A DNA stretch of 5,923 nucleotides from Verrucomicrobiota bacterium (GTDB taxonomy: Bacteria; Verrucomicrobiota; Verrucomicrobiia; Opitutales; Opitutaceae), in the NCBI GenBank assembly GCA_023443455.1, contig JAEZUE010000083.1, positions 1 to 5,923 on the forward strand, read 5' to 3'. The notes under the pieces were generated by a model, which searched no databases, was not told where the DNA came from, and saw nothing but the letters and a program-made list of their open reading frames with translations. Below are positions 1-5,923 of the stretch, one piece after another (position 1 is the stretch's first letter; the number at the start of each line of letters is the position of its first letter). Both the position numbers and the translations under genes were made by a program.

Positions 1-2565
1 CTCCGCTCAACCCTCCGAACCACGCCCGATGAACCGGTCACAGACCGGTCCTACTTTGACGCCACGCCCGGCCCCGCCCCTTCGGCCGCACCCAACACCG
101 CCGGCACGGAGGCCGGCGCCACGCCCCTTCCGGCACGCAAACCCGTGGCGCAGGCGTCCCTGCCTGCGTTCCCCGACTCCGCCGCAGTATCCGATGAACC
201 GGTCACAGACCGGTCCTACTCAGCCAGCACACCCGCGCCCCCACCCCCGGAACAGGCGCTCGACGGGATCGAACTCGAGTTGCCCGCCCTCGCCGGCACC
301 GAAGCGATCGCGTTCGAACTGCGTGTGAAGGATCCGCTCTGGCCCGGCCGCGACGCCCTCGATTTCTCCTTCACCGTCGCACCCGGCGACGCGCACACGC
401 TCTGGCTCGATCTGCGCGACCGCATCCTTCCGGCCGACCGCGCGCTGTACCTCACGCTCGCCGCGTCGTCCCCCGCCTTCGACGCAACCGTCCTCGTCGG
501 CGCGCGTCTCCGCCTCGTCTTCAAGCCCGCCGCCGAAGGCCGGCTCGAACACCTCGCCGACCGCTTCACCCAGGTGCGCGACGCGTACGCGATGTGGGTC
601 GAGGAACGCCCGCGTTCACCCCAATACCTGCTCTACCGCCGCCTCGTCGGCGATCTCGACGATCTGCTCCGAATCGAGCCGAAACACGCCATCGGCCTCG
701 CCTATGCCCGCCAACTCTGGCTCGACCACCCCGCACCGCCCTTCGCACCGCCCGAACCGCCCGACGGCGTGCCGCGCTGGGCGTTCCTCCAGACCGAGCT
801 GCTCAAGCGCCTCCAGTATTTCGCCGAGTGGTACGTCGACCACCGGCAGGTCGACTACGGCGACCTCGGCGGCGGCATCTCCGACGACACCGATCTCACC
901 AACTACTGGCCCGGCCTCGCACTCATGGGTTGCGCGCCCGACAAGCTCACCGGCTCGGTCACTCGCCTGCTCGATGCCGCCTATCGCAACGGCATGTTCG
1001 ACCGCGGGCTCTGCGCCATCCAGACCGACGAGCTCCACAGCTACGAGGAGGGCGTCAACTGCCTCGGCCAGAATCTGATTCTCAACTACGGCAGCCCGCG
1101 CCAGCTCGAGCGCGCCATGGAGACCACCCGCGCGCTGTACCGCCTCACCGGCATCAACCCCGCCGGTCACCGCCATCTGCGCTCGGCCTACTACAGCGGC
1201 TCGAAGCTCGCCGAAGAGGGGGTCTGGGGCTGGTCGCGCCCGTACGGCCACCTCGTGTTCCAGATTCCCGGCCTGCTCGCCGACTTCAACGGCAGCCCCG
1301 AGGCGCGTCGCCTGATCGTGGAGACCGCCGACGGCCTGCTCGCGCACCGACGCCTCGGCCGCGACGGGAGCCACCACACGCCCGCCGCCATCCACTTCGC
1401 CACCGACGCCGAAGCCGAGGCCGCCCGCAACTGGCTGCCTTGGCCGCTCTACTGGAACGCCTGGCAATGGACCGGCGAGCGCCGTTACCTCGACCCGGTC
1501 TTCGACCGCGGTGTCAACGGCCTGGATGCGCTCAACGCCAACGCGCTCGACCTGCTCGACCTCCGCGCCGAGTGGGGACCGCGCATCCTCGCCGGCGAGC
1601 GCGGCCGCCCGATCCAGTTTCGCCGCATCGACCGGCGCCCCAATGCCAACGGCGGCCATCGCAGCGACAACCGGCCCGACCGCCATCTCGTCTGGCAGCT
1701 CACCGGCGACAAGGCCCGGCTCGAGTCGCTCTATGCCGACCAACTCGAGTACTGCGCGGTCAACGAATACATCAACACCGAGGGCAGCCTGTGGATCGAC
1801 CGCCCCGCCGTGCCTGTCGGCGACATCCAGCGCGCCCGCCTCGGCGGCATCGCCCTGCTGCGCAACGCCCCGTTTCCCGGCCACACCGTGAGCTGGCGTT
1901 TCGCCGCCGCCACCCAACCCGTCGCGCAGGCGTCCCTGCCTGCGGTCCCCGACTCCGCGGCCACCAGCATCGCCCTCCTCATTCCGGACGCGACCGACAC
2001 CGCGTTCACCGTCATCGCCTACAACCTCGCCACCGAGCCGATCCGCGCCGAGATGACCGGCTGGAATGTCGTCCCCGGCAACTGGAGTTTCACCCAGGGC
2101 ATCGACACCGACGGCGACGACCGCGCCGACGCCTCGATCACGAGCCGGACCGCACCGTTCGAGCGGTCGCGCAGCATCGAGATCGAGCTGCCGCCGCGCG
2201 CGACCACCGTGCTCACCTGCAAGCTGGCCGAGCCCGGCGTGCCGTATTGGAAGCGCTCCGACCTCGGCCTCGATCCGCAGGATGTCGTCGTCGACGGCAA
2301 CACGCTCCGCGTCACCGTCCACAGCCTCGGCGCGATCGCATCCCCGCCGGCAACTGTGACGTTGCGTGACACTTTCGGAAACGCCCTCGCGACCGCCGAA
2401 ATCCCCGTGATCGCGGCGCCGACGGACTTGCATCCGAAAACCGCGACGGTCGGACTCGCCATTCCGCAGGGGGCGACGCTTGCGGATGCCACGGTCGAAC
2501 TTGCGGTCGCTGGTGAAACTCCGGAGATCACCCAGCGCAACAACTGCGCAAGAATCAACCAGTAG
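1..2565 (+). CDS. Large secreted-type multidomain protein of unknown function, 5' end outside window
   Basis: The reading frame is open from base 1 to the TAG at 2563-2565 (854 visible residues). The GTG at 145 is therefore unlikely to be the start, and the gene begins upstream. Numbering from base 1, residues 1-85 are a Pro/Ala-rich linker built largely of repeats. Residues about 88-190 look beta-rich. Residues about 190-600 are helix- and Trp/Tyr-rich, resembling the alpha/alpha toroids of polysaccharide lyases and related enzymes. Candidate functional motifs there are GDLGGGISDDTDL (287-299), QTDELHSYEEG (341-351), GHRHLRSAYYSG (389-400) and EEGVWGWSRPYGH (405-417). Residues about 610-755 appear beta-sandwich-like and include a DTDGDDRAD calcium-loop-like stretch (702-710). 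Residues about 757-850 resemble a CARDB domain, ending in the typical Glu...Asn-Asn. A carbohydrate-active or adhesive extracellular role is inference; I cannot assign a family. The frame and stop are secure, the function is not. Confidence 0.85.
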   Translation, partial: LRSTLRTTPDEPVTDRSYFDATPGPAPSAAPNTAGTEAGATPLPARKPVAQASLPAFPDSAAVSDEPVTDRSYSASTPAPPPPEQALDGIELELPALAGTEAIAFELRVKDPLWPGRDALDFSFTVAPGDAHTLWLDLRDRILPADRALYLTLAASSPAFDATVLVGARLRLVFKPAAEGRLEHLADRFTQVRDAYAMWVEERPRSPQYLLYRRLVGDLDDLLRIEPKHAIGLAYARQLWLDHPAPPFAPPEPPDGVPRWAFLQTELLKRLQYFAEWYVDHRQVDYGDLGGGISDDTDLTNYWPGLALMGCAPDKLTGSVTRLLDAAYRNGMFDRGLCAIQTDELHSYEEGVNCLGQNLILNYGSPRQLERAMETTRALYRLTGINPAGHRHLRSAYYSGSKLAEEGVWGWSRPYGHLVFQIPGLLADFNGSPEARRLIVETADGLLAHRRLGRDGSHHTPAAIHFATDAEAEAARNWLPWPLYWNAWQWTGERRYLDPVFDRGVNGLDALNANALDLLDLRAEWGPRILAGERGRPIQFRRIDRRPNANGGHRSDNRPDRHLVWQLTGDKARLESLYADQLEYCAVNEYINTEGSLWIDRPAVPVGDIQRARLGGIALLRNAPFPGHTVSWRFAAATQPVAQASLPAVPDSAATSIALLIPDATDTAFTVIAYNLATEPIRAEMTGWNVVPGNWSFTQGIDTDGDDRADASITSRTAPFERSRSIEIELPPRATTVLTCKLAEPGVPYWKRSDLGLDPQDVVVDGNTLRVTVHSLGAIASPPATVTLRDTFGNALATAEIPVIAAPTDLHPKTATVGLAIPQGATLADATVELAVAGETPEITQRNNCARINQ
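26..55 (+). repeat. Palindromic repeat class A, copy 1 (in frame)
   Basis: This 30-bp unit is repeated identically at 191-220. Its core, 33-49, is ACCGGTC-ACA-GACCGGT, a perfect 7-bp inverted repeat with a 3-nt loop, and each arm contains the self-palindrome ACCGGT. In the host gene it is read as DEPVTDRSY. It lies in the Pro/Ala-rich linker of the large plus-strand gene. Confidence 0.85.
100..123 (+). repeat. Palindromic repeat class B, single copy (in frame)
   Basis: The core, 100-117, is GCCGGC-ACGGAG-GCCGGC: 6-bp arms around a 6-nt loop, followed by GCCACG. It is read as part of AGTEAGAT. There is no second copy in the window, so calling it a repeat rests on its hairpin architecture, which matches class C, and on its position between class A and class C units. 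I also recall similar phrases in verrucomicrobial proteins, which is memory and not a search result. Confidence 0.55.
148..182 (+). repeat. Palindromic repeat class C, copy 1 (in frame)
   Basis: The stem 149-155 (CGCAGGC) pairs with 162-168 (GCCTGCG) around the loop GTCCCT. Bases 148-168 are identical to 1924-1944, and the similarity continues through TCCCCGACTCCGC after one mismatch at 169. It is read as AQASLPAFPDSA in the host protein. On the opposite strand it reads AGRDACAT. Confidence 0.85.
191..220 (+). repeat. Palindromic repeat class A, copy 2 (in frame)
   Basis: This unit is identical over 30 bp to 26-55. The inverted repeat is at 198-214 (7-bp arms, ACA loop). The two copies are offset by 165 bp (55 codons), so both are read in the same frame as DEPVTDRSY. 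It directly follows the class C unit, giving the cluster order A-B-C-A. Confidence 0.85.
1924..1958 (+). repeat. Palindromic repeat class C, copy 2 (in frame, distant)
   Basis: The stem 1925-1931 pairs with 1938-1944 around the loop GTCCCT. It is the same unit as at 148-182, with a mismatch at 1945. It is 1776 bp (592 codons) from copy 1, so the reading frame is preserved: AQASLPAVPDSA. It sits between two segments that read like beta strands (SWRFAA and SIALLIP), as expected for insertion into a surface loop. Confidence 0.85.
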
Positions 2566-2579
2566 GCGATCGCTTGGCG

Positions 2580-3242
2580 CTATTTCTCCGTCCGTTGCAT
2601 CCGCTCCGGCGGCAGCGGCTCACGGCTGAAGCGCACCTCCCGGATCGCGCCCCGAAACCAAGAACGCCCGTCCTGTCGCATACCGATGGAGACACTCCCC
2701 GCCCCCATCGGGCCAAAGACGAGCGCGCCCTCGAGTTCCTTCGCGCCGTCGACCCAAGCCGACAGCGCGCGGCCGTCGTAGCGGAGCGCCACCCACGTCC
2801 AGCGCCCGGCCGGATGGGTCTTCGCGCGGTCGATCAGCACCAGCGATGCCGCGCGGCACTTGAGGAACGTGTCGAGGCACCACGCCTCGGCGCCGACCAT
2901 GCGCAACTCCAGCAGCCCACGCCGCCCCGCCGTATCCTCCACATGGAAATAACGCTGCTCCTCCGGCCCGCCCACATCCGGTCGGATCAGCACCTCGATC
3001 GTGAAACCGGCGCAACCAGCAACCGGGTTGACAGGCACCGTCATCCCATCGCCCAAACCGTCGAACCCGAGGCCTTCGCCGGGCCCCAGAATCCTCGGTG
3101 CGCCCACCCGCTCGGCCGCAAGTCCACCGACCGTCTCGACCGACTCCAGCCGCCAAACCGTCGGCAGATTCTCAGAATCCAACGATTGAGCACACGCCGC
3201 CGCAGACGCGGCCATCAGAGAGATCAGGGCAAACCAGCGCAT
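2580..3242 (-). CDS. Secreted LamG-like (concanavalin A-like lectin fold) protein
   Basis: This 220-residue protein starts at the ATG at 3242-3240 and ends at a TAG at 2582-2580. The start was chosen because MRWFALISLMAASAAACAQS is a good Sec signal peptide, with probable cleavage after A18 (ACA|Q). The frame stays open upstream to another ATG at 3446, but that extension is Arg/Gly/Pro-rich and overlaps the neighbouring gene. Residues about 58-210 fit the LamG/jelly-roll fold: FTIEVLIRP (80-88), RWTWVALRYDGRALSAWVDG (147-166), SIGM (185-188) and FRGAIREVRFSREPL (196-210). Such domains usually bind glycans or mediate adhesion, and no hydrolase residues can be assigned. Cys17 preceded by three Ala is a weak lipobox, so a lipoprotein is possible but less likely. 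The upstream region has no strong Shine-Dalgarno sequence. It lies 67 bp downstream of the membrane protease-like gene. Confidence 0.85.
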   Translation of the reverse strand: MRWFALISLMAASAAACAQSLDSENLPTVWRLESVETVGGLAAERVGAPRILGPGEGLGFDGLGDGMTVPVNPVAGCAGFTIEVLIRPDVGGPEEQRYFHVEDTAGRRGLLELRMVGAEAWCLDTFLKCRAASLVLIDRAKTHPAGRWTWVALRYDGRALSAWVDGAKELEGALVFGPMGAGSVSIGMRQDGRSWFRGAIREVRFSREPLPPERMQRTEK

Positions 3243-3309
3243 CGGCTCAGGATGAACCGTTGTCCCCTGCCGTTGGCGAGCCGCGATTGATCGCCACCAG
3301 CCGCCACGC

Positions 3310-4137
3310 TCACATCTGGGGGCGGTCGGGATCGGAACAGCGCGCAAGCAGCCAGCCGAGCGCCCAGTCCACCGCCCGCCCCAGGCGGCAGGCGGCCAGC
3401 AAGTAGGCGCCGGCAAACGCCCAGATGCACCCGCCCCCGATTGCATGATACGTCTGGCGGATGCGGATGAAGCTCCAGCCGAAGACGTCGATCAGGATGT
3501 CCATGTCCCCGCCGGAGTCGTCAGAGCCGCCGATCATCGTGCCCAGTGGCACCGGCTCCTGCCCCACGTAAACCCGATGCCAGAACGTGAAGCTCAGGAT
3601 GAAGCACACCGCGGCCAGAAACAGCACCGGGTATCGGCAGACCTCCCACCGGAACTTTTCCGGCAGATCGACGAAAAACAGCATCATCGCCAACGCCGGC
3701 AGCACGAACTCCCCGGCCACGCCGCCGAAGGAAAACCAGAACTGCTGCCGCGCCTCCGGCCAGCGCCACGTCGTCCAGAATTGCAACGCCGCCAGCGCGA
3801 CCGCGATCGCCACCGGCCAGAGCTTCCGCTCCCGCCACCCCGCGACGAAGAGCACCGTCAGTAGAAACAGGACACCGAAGTACACGAAATGGGAGAACTC
3901 CGGCTCGACGTTCGTCCAGCCGAACGGCAACGGCAGCGCCCGCCGCCCGGTGAACCACGCCACCGTCGCGTGCCCGAACTCGTGTACCCACACCTGGAAG
4001 CCGCGCAGGAAAAAGGAGAGCGGGGTGAGAGTCACCAACCACGCCAGCCCGACGATCACCGGCGGCGCGATCAGGTTCACCCGCCACCGCCGCGCCGCCT
4101 CCACCGCAAATTCGTCGTCCTGCGTCGCCTCGTTCAT
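3310..4137 (-). CDS. M50-like polytopic membrane zinc metalloprotease candidate
   Basis: This 275-residue protein starts at the ATG at 4137-4135 and ends at a TGA at 3312-3310. The start follows a G-rich run (GGGGGCG) that may act as a ribosome site. A longer reading from an ATG at 4221 adds only Arg/Gly-rich sequence. A hydrophobic segment at 20-44 precedes HEFGH at 52-56, the HExxH zinc-binding and catalytic signature. Further probable membrane segments lie at about 83-101, 106-121, 135-156, 169-186 and 233-250. The third zinc ligand is not certain: candidates are E143 in GGVAGEF and the aspartates in GGSDDSGGDMD (203-213). The arrangement resembles peptidase M50B-like proteins, which cleave within or near the membrane, but the substrate is unknown. 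It is the first gene of a probable two-gene unit with the LamG protein. Confidence 0.8.
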   Translation of the reverse strand: MNEATQDDEFAVEAARRWRVNLIAPPVIVGLAWLVTLTPLSFFLRGFQVWVHEFGHATVAWFTGRRALPLPFGWTNVEPEFSHFVYFGVLFLLTVLFVAGWRERKLWPVAIAVALAALQFWTTWRWPEARQQFWFSFGGVAGEFVLPALAMMLFFVDLPEKFRWEVCRYPVLFLAAVCFILSFTFWHRVYVGQEPVPLGTMIGGSDDSGGDMDILIDVFGWSFIRIRQTYHAIGGGCIWAFAGAYLLAACRLGRAVDWALGWLLARCSDPDRPQM

Positions 4138-4359
4138 CGCCCCCGAGCAAATCCCCGCCGCCCGTCCGGTGCAACCCCGCCGCCGTCCACCTCGGACCGC
4201 TGCGCCGGCATCGACGAGCAAGCTGGGATCGGCACGTTGGCGGCATCAGTTGCATCCTCCCCGCCACCGCCGCCCTCCTCGATTCATCCCGCCACACCCT
4301 CCGCCCTTGCCCTCGCCTCCCTTCGTGTCTCAACTTTTCGCGTTCGCCCCCACCCACCC
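4138..4359. other. Divergent intergenic region between protease-like gene and hsdR
   Basis: These 222 bp separate the minus-strand membrane protease gene from the plus-strand hsdR and must hold both promoters unless an unseen transcript enters. I found no pair of -35/-10 hexamers with acceptable spacing and match on either strand. The best for hsdR (TTGCCC at 4307-4312 with TCAACT at 4330-4335) is too weak to call. Several frames stay open here only because of the GC content. No clear operator, RNA gene or hairpin is visible. Confidence 0.6.
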
Positions 4360-5923
4360 GTGCAACCCGCCCACCACGAGCCCGAATGGCTGACCCGCAA
4401 GGCGCGAATCAACGCGGCCCTCGCCGCCGCGGGCTGGACGGTGCTCCCGTGGTCCGCCGATCTCGTACCGGAGGCGCTCGCCGCGCACGCCGTCGAGGAG
4501 CTGCCCACCGACAGCGGCCCGGCCGACTACGCGCTCTTCGTCGCTGGCCGGCTACTCGGCATCCTTGAGGCCAAGAAAATCGGCGTGGGCCCGCAGAACG
4601 TCCTCGAACAGGCCAAGCGCTACGCCCGCGGCGCCACCGCACTCGGCCCGGGCGACTGGGACGGCCTGCGCGTCCCCTTCCTCTACGCGAGCAACGGCCA
4701 TACGATCTGGCACCTCGACGCCCGCGACTCCGCGCCGGCCTCGCGCCGCCTCGCGCAGTTTCACACGCCGACCGCGCTGGCCGAGCGCTGGGCCGCCGCA
4801 CCGGCCGATTGCGCGGCGTGGTTCGCCTCGCATCCGCCCGAGCTCAACACCCGCCTGCGCCAGTACCAAGTCCGCGCCATCAACGCCATCGAGGCGCAGC
4901 TCGCCTCGCACCGCCGCACGATGCTCATGGCGATGGCGACCGGCACCGGGAAAACGTTCCTCACCGTCTCGCAGGTCTACCGTCTCCTCGAGGCCAAGGC
5001 CGCCAGCCGCATCCTCTTCCTCGTCGACCGCAAGGCTCTCGCCGCGCAGGCGGTGCGCGAGTTCAACGCCTTCGCCACCCCGCACGGCCACAAGTTCCCC
5101 CAGGAATACGAGGTCTTCAGCCAGCGCTTCCGCCGCGAGGATTTCGGCGAGGACGAGCCCTTCGACCCAAAGGTCCTCCCGGCCGAGTACCTCGTCGCGC
5201 CGAAGCCGTCCCACACCTTCGTCTACGTCTCCACCATCCAGCGCATGGCGCGCAACCTCTTCGGCGCCGAGCACGGCTTCGTCCAGCCCGCCGACGACGC
5301 CGAGCGCGAGGACGACGACTCCGACCGGCTCGACATCCCCGTCCACGCCTTCGACCTCATCGTCGCCGACGAATGCCACCGCGGCTACACCGCGCAGGAG
5401 GAGAGCCTTTGGCGCTCCACGCTCGACCACTTCGACGCCGTCAAGATCGGCCTCACCGCCACGCCGGCCGCGCACACCACCGCCTACTTCGGCGCCCCGG
5501 TTTTCCGCTACGGCATCGAGGAGGCGATCAACGACGGCCACCTCGTCGACTGGGACGCCGTGAAGATCACCTCTGGCGTGCGCCTCAACGGCGTCTTCCT
5601 GCGCGAGGGCGAACACGTCGTCCGCGTCGATCCGGCCACCGGCGCCGAGACCTTCGACGAGCTCGAGGACGAGCGCCAGTTCTCCTCCGCTGAGATCGAG
5701 CGCGCCATCACCGCACCCGACAGCAACCGCAAGATCGTCGAGGAGATCGCGCGCCACGCCGCCGCGCACGAGCGCGCCACCGGCCGTTTCCCGAAGATCC
5801 TCATCTTCGCCGTCAACGACCTCCCGCACACCTCCCACGCCGACCAGCTCGTCCGCCTCTGCCGCGACGTCTTCGGCCAGGGCGACGCCTTCGTGCAGAA
5901 GATCACCGGCAGCCCGAGCGTCG
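4360..5923 (+). CDS. hsdR: Type I restriction enzyme R subunit (EcoEI-like), 3' end outside window
   Basis: This is the ATP-dependent translocase and nuclease subunit of a type I restriction-modification complex. The frame is open to the window edge (521 codons; family members are usually about 800-1000 residues). GTG 4360 is chosen because it gives MQPAHHEPEWLTRKARINAA, a typical N-terminus for the family. There is no Shine-Dalgarno sequence, and an upstream TTG at 4237 is less likely. The nuclease motif is D56 ... E70-A-K72 (PADY, then GILEAKK). SF2 motifs follow: Walker A ATGTGKT (193-199), ILFLVDRKAL (218-227), VYVSTIQRM (288-296), DECHR (motif II, 337-341), LTATP (motif III, 365-369) and KILIFAVND (479-487). 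Motifs V and VI and the EcoEI-type C-terminal domain would lie beyond the edge. The compact N-terminus and DECHR fit the EcoEI branch. hsdM and hsdS are not present upstream. Confidence 0.92.
   Translation, partial: MQPAHHEPEWLTRKARINAALAAAGWTVLPWSADLVPEALAAHAVEELPTDSGPADYALFVAGRLLGILEAKKIGVGPQNVLEQAKRYARGATALGPGDWDGLRVPFLYASNGHTIWHLDARDSAPASRRLAQFHTPTALAERWAAAPADCAAWFASHPPELNTRLRQYQVRAINAIEAQLASHRRTMLMAMATGTGKTFLTVSQVYRLLEAKAASRILFLVDRKALAAQAVREFNAFATPHGHKFPQEYEVFSQRFRREDFGEDEPFDPKVLPAEYLVAPKPSHTFVYVSTIQRMARNLFGAEHGFVQPADDAEREDDDSDRLDIPVHAFDLIVADECHRGYTAQEESLWRSTLDHFDAVKIGLTATPAAHTTAYFGAPVFRYGIEEAINDGHLVDWDAVKITSGVRLNGVFLREGEHVVRVDPATGAETFDELEDERQFSSAEIERAITAPDSNRKIVEEIARHAAAHERATGRFPKILIFAVNDLPHTSHADQLVRLCRDVFGQGDAFVQKITGSPSV

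Noticed and set aside
145..147. GTG as start codon of the large gene
   Set aside because: The frame is open to base 1, and the codons before it belong to the same repeat-bearing linker, so the start lies to the left of the window.
26..220. CRISPR array interpretation of the repeated palindromes
   Set aside because: There are only two copies of the 30-bp unit, the intervening sequence is coding and contains other hairpins, spacing is irregular, and no cas genes are visible.
594..2369. Overlapping plus-strand open frame of about 591 codons in another phase
   Set aside because: The translation is almost all Arg, Pro, Ala and His, typical of an out-of-phase reading of GC-rich coding DNA.
616..2433. 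Antisense open frame of about 605 codons opposite the large plus-strand gene
   Set aside because: It is rich in Gly, Ala, Arg and Val with no domain pattern, and lies entirely opposite a gene with clear protein-like composition. It is a by-product of extreme third-position GC.
3283..3294. Short inverted repeat GCGAT-TG-ATCGC between the two minus-strand genes
   Set aside because: It has a 5-bp stem with a 2-nt loop and no T-run, too weak to call a terminator or operator.
3243..3446. N-terminal extension of the LamG protein from an ATG at 3446
   Set aside because: It would overlap the membrane protease gene, has Arg/Gly/Pro-rich composition, and would bury the clear signal peptide starting at 3242.
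4307..4335. Sigma-70-like promoter for hsdR (TTGCCC / TCAACT)
   Set aside because: The -10 match is only three of six, lacking the key A at position 2. It is not better than chance in this region.
4552..5838. Antisense open frame of about 428 codons opposite hsdR
   Set aside because: It is Val/Glu/Gly-rich with no recognisable motif, while the opposite strand carries all the expected restriction-helicase motifs in order.

Overview
The window is very GC-rich, with strong G/C preference at third codon positions. It looks like a bacterial chromosome segment, most likely Verrucomicrobiota (Opitutaceae-like). A Planctomycetota or other PVC relative is possible. The lineage is inferred from three things: a large secreted-type protein with a CARDB-like C-terminus, a small LamG protein, and short palindromic repeats read in frame inside a gene. 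The peptide phrases these repeats encode (AQASLPA, and AGRDACAT on the opposite strand) are ones I associate from memory with Opitutaceae proteins. No rRNA or tRNA marker is present to confirm it.

Layout. (1) Positions 1-2565, plus strand: the 3' part of a large gene, open to the left window edge. It encodes a probable extracellular multidomain protein with a Pro/Ala-rich linker, a beta-rich segment, a probable helical-toroid region with conserved-looking acidic and aromatic motifs, a beta-sandwich-like region and a CARDB-like C-terminus. Five copies of three classes of palindromic repeat lie inside it in frame, four clustered at 26-220 and one at 1924-1958. (2) Positions 2580-3242, minus strand: a secreted single-domain LamG-like protein, tail to tail with gene 1 across only 14 bp. 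(3) Positions 3310-4137, minus strand: a polytopic membrane protein with an HEFGH zinc-protease signature (M50-like), upstream of the LamG gene and probably co-transcribed with it. (4) Positions 4138-4359: a 222-bp divergent intergenic region with no promoter I can defend. (5) Positions 4360-5923, plus strand: the 5' part of a type I restriction enzyme R subunit (hsdR, EcoEI-like), cut by the right window edge. It has a PD-(D/E)xK nuclease motif followed by SF2 motor motifs.

How the genes relate. The left half looks like cell-surface or secreted functions, possibly polysaccharide-related, although no catalytic assignment can be proven. The right edge opens a restriction-modification defence locus whose hsdM and hsdS are not in view and would be expected to the right. 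The most unusual element is the set of translated palindromic repeats in gene 1. They resemble in concept the Rickettsia palindromic elements that insert in frame into protein genes, but with different sequences.
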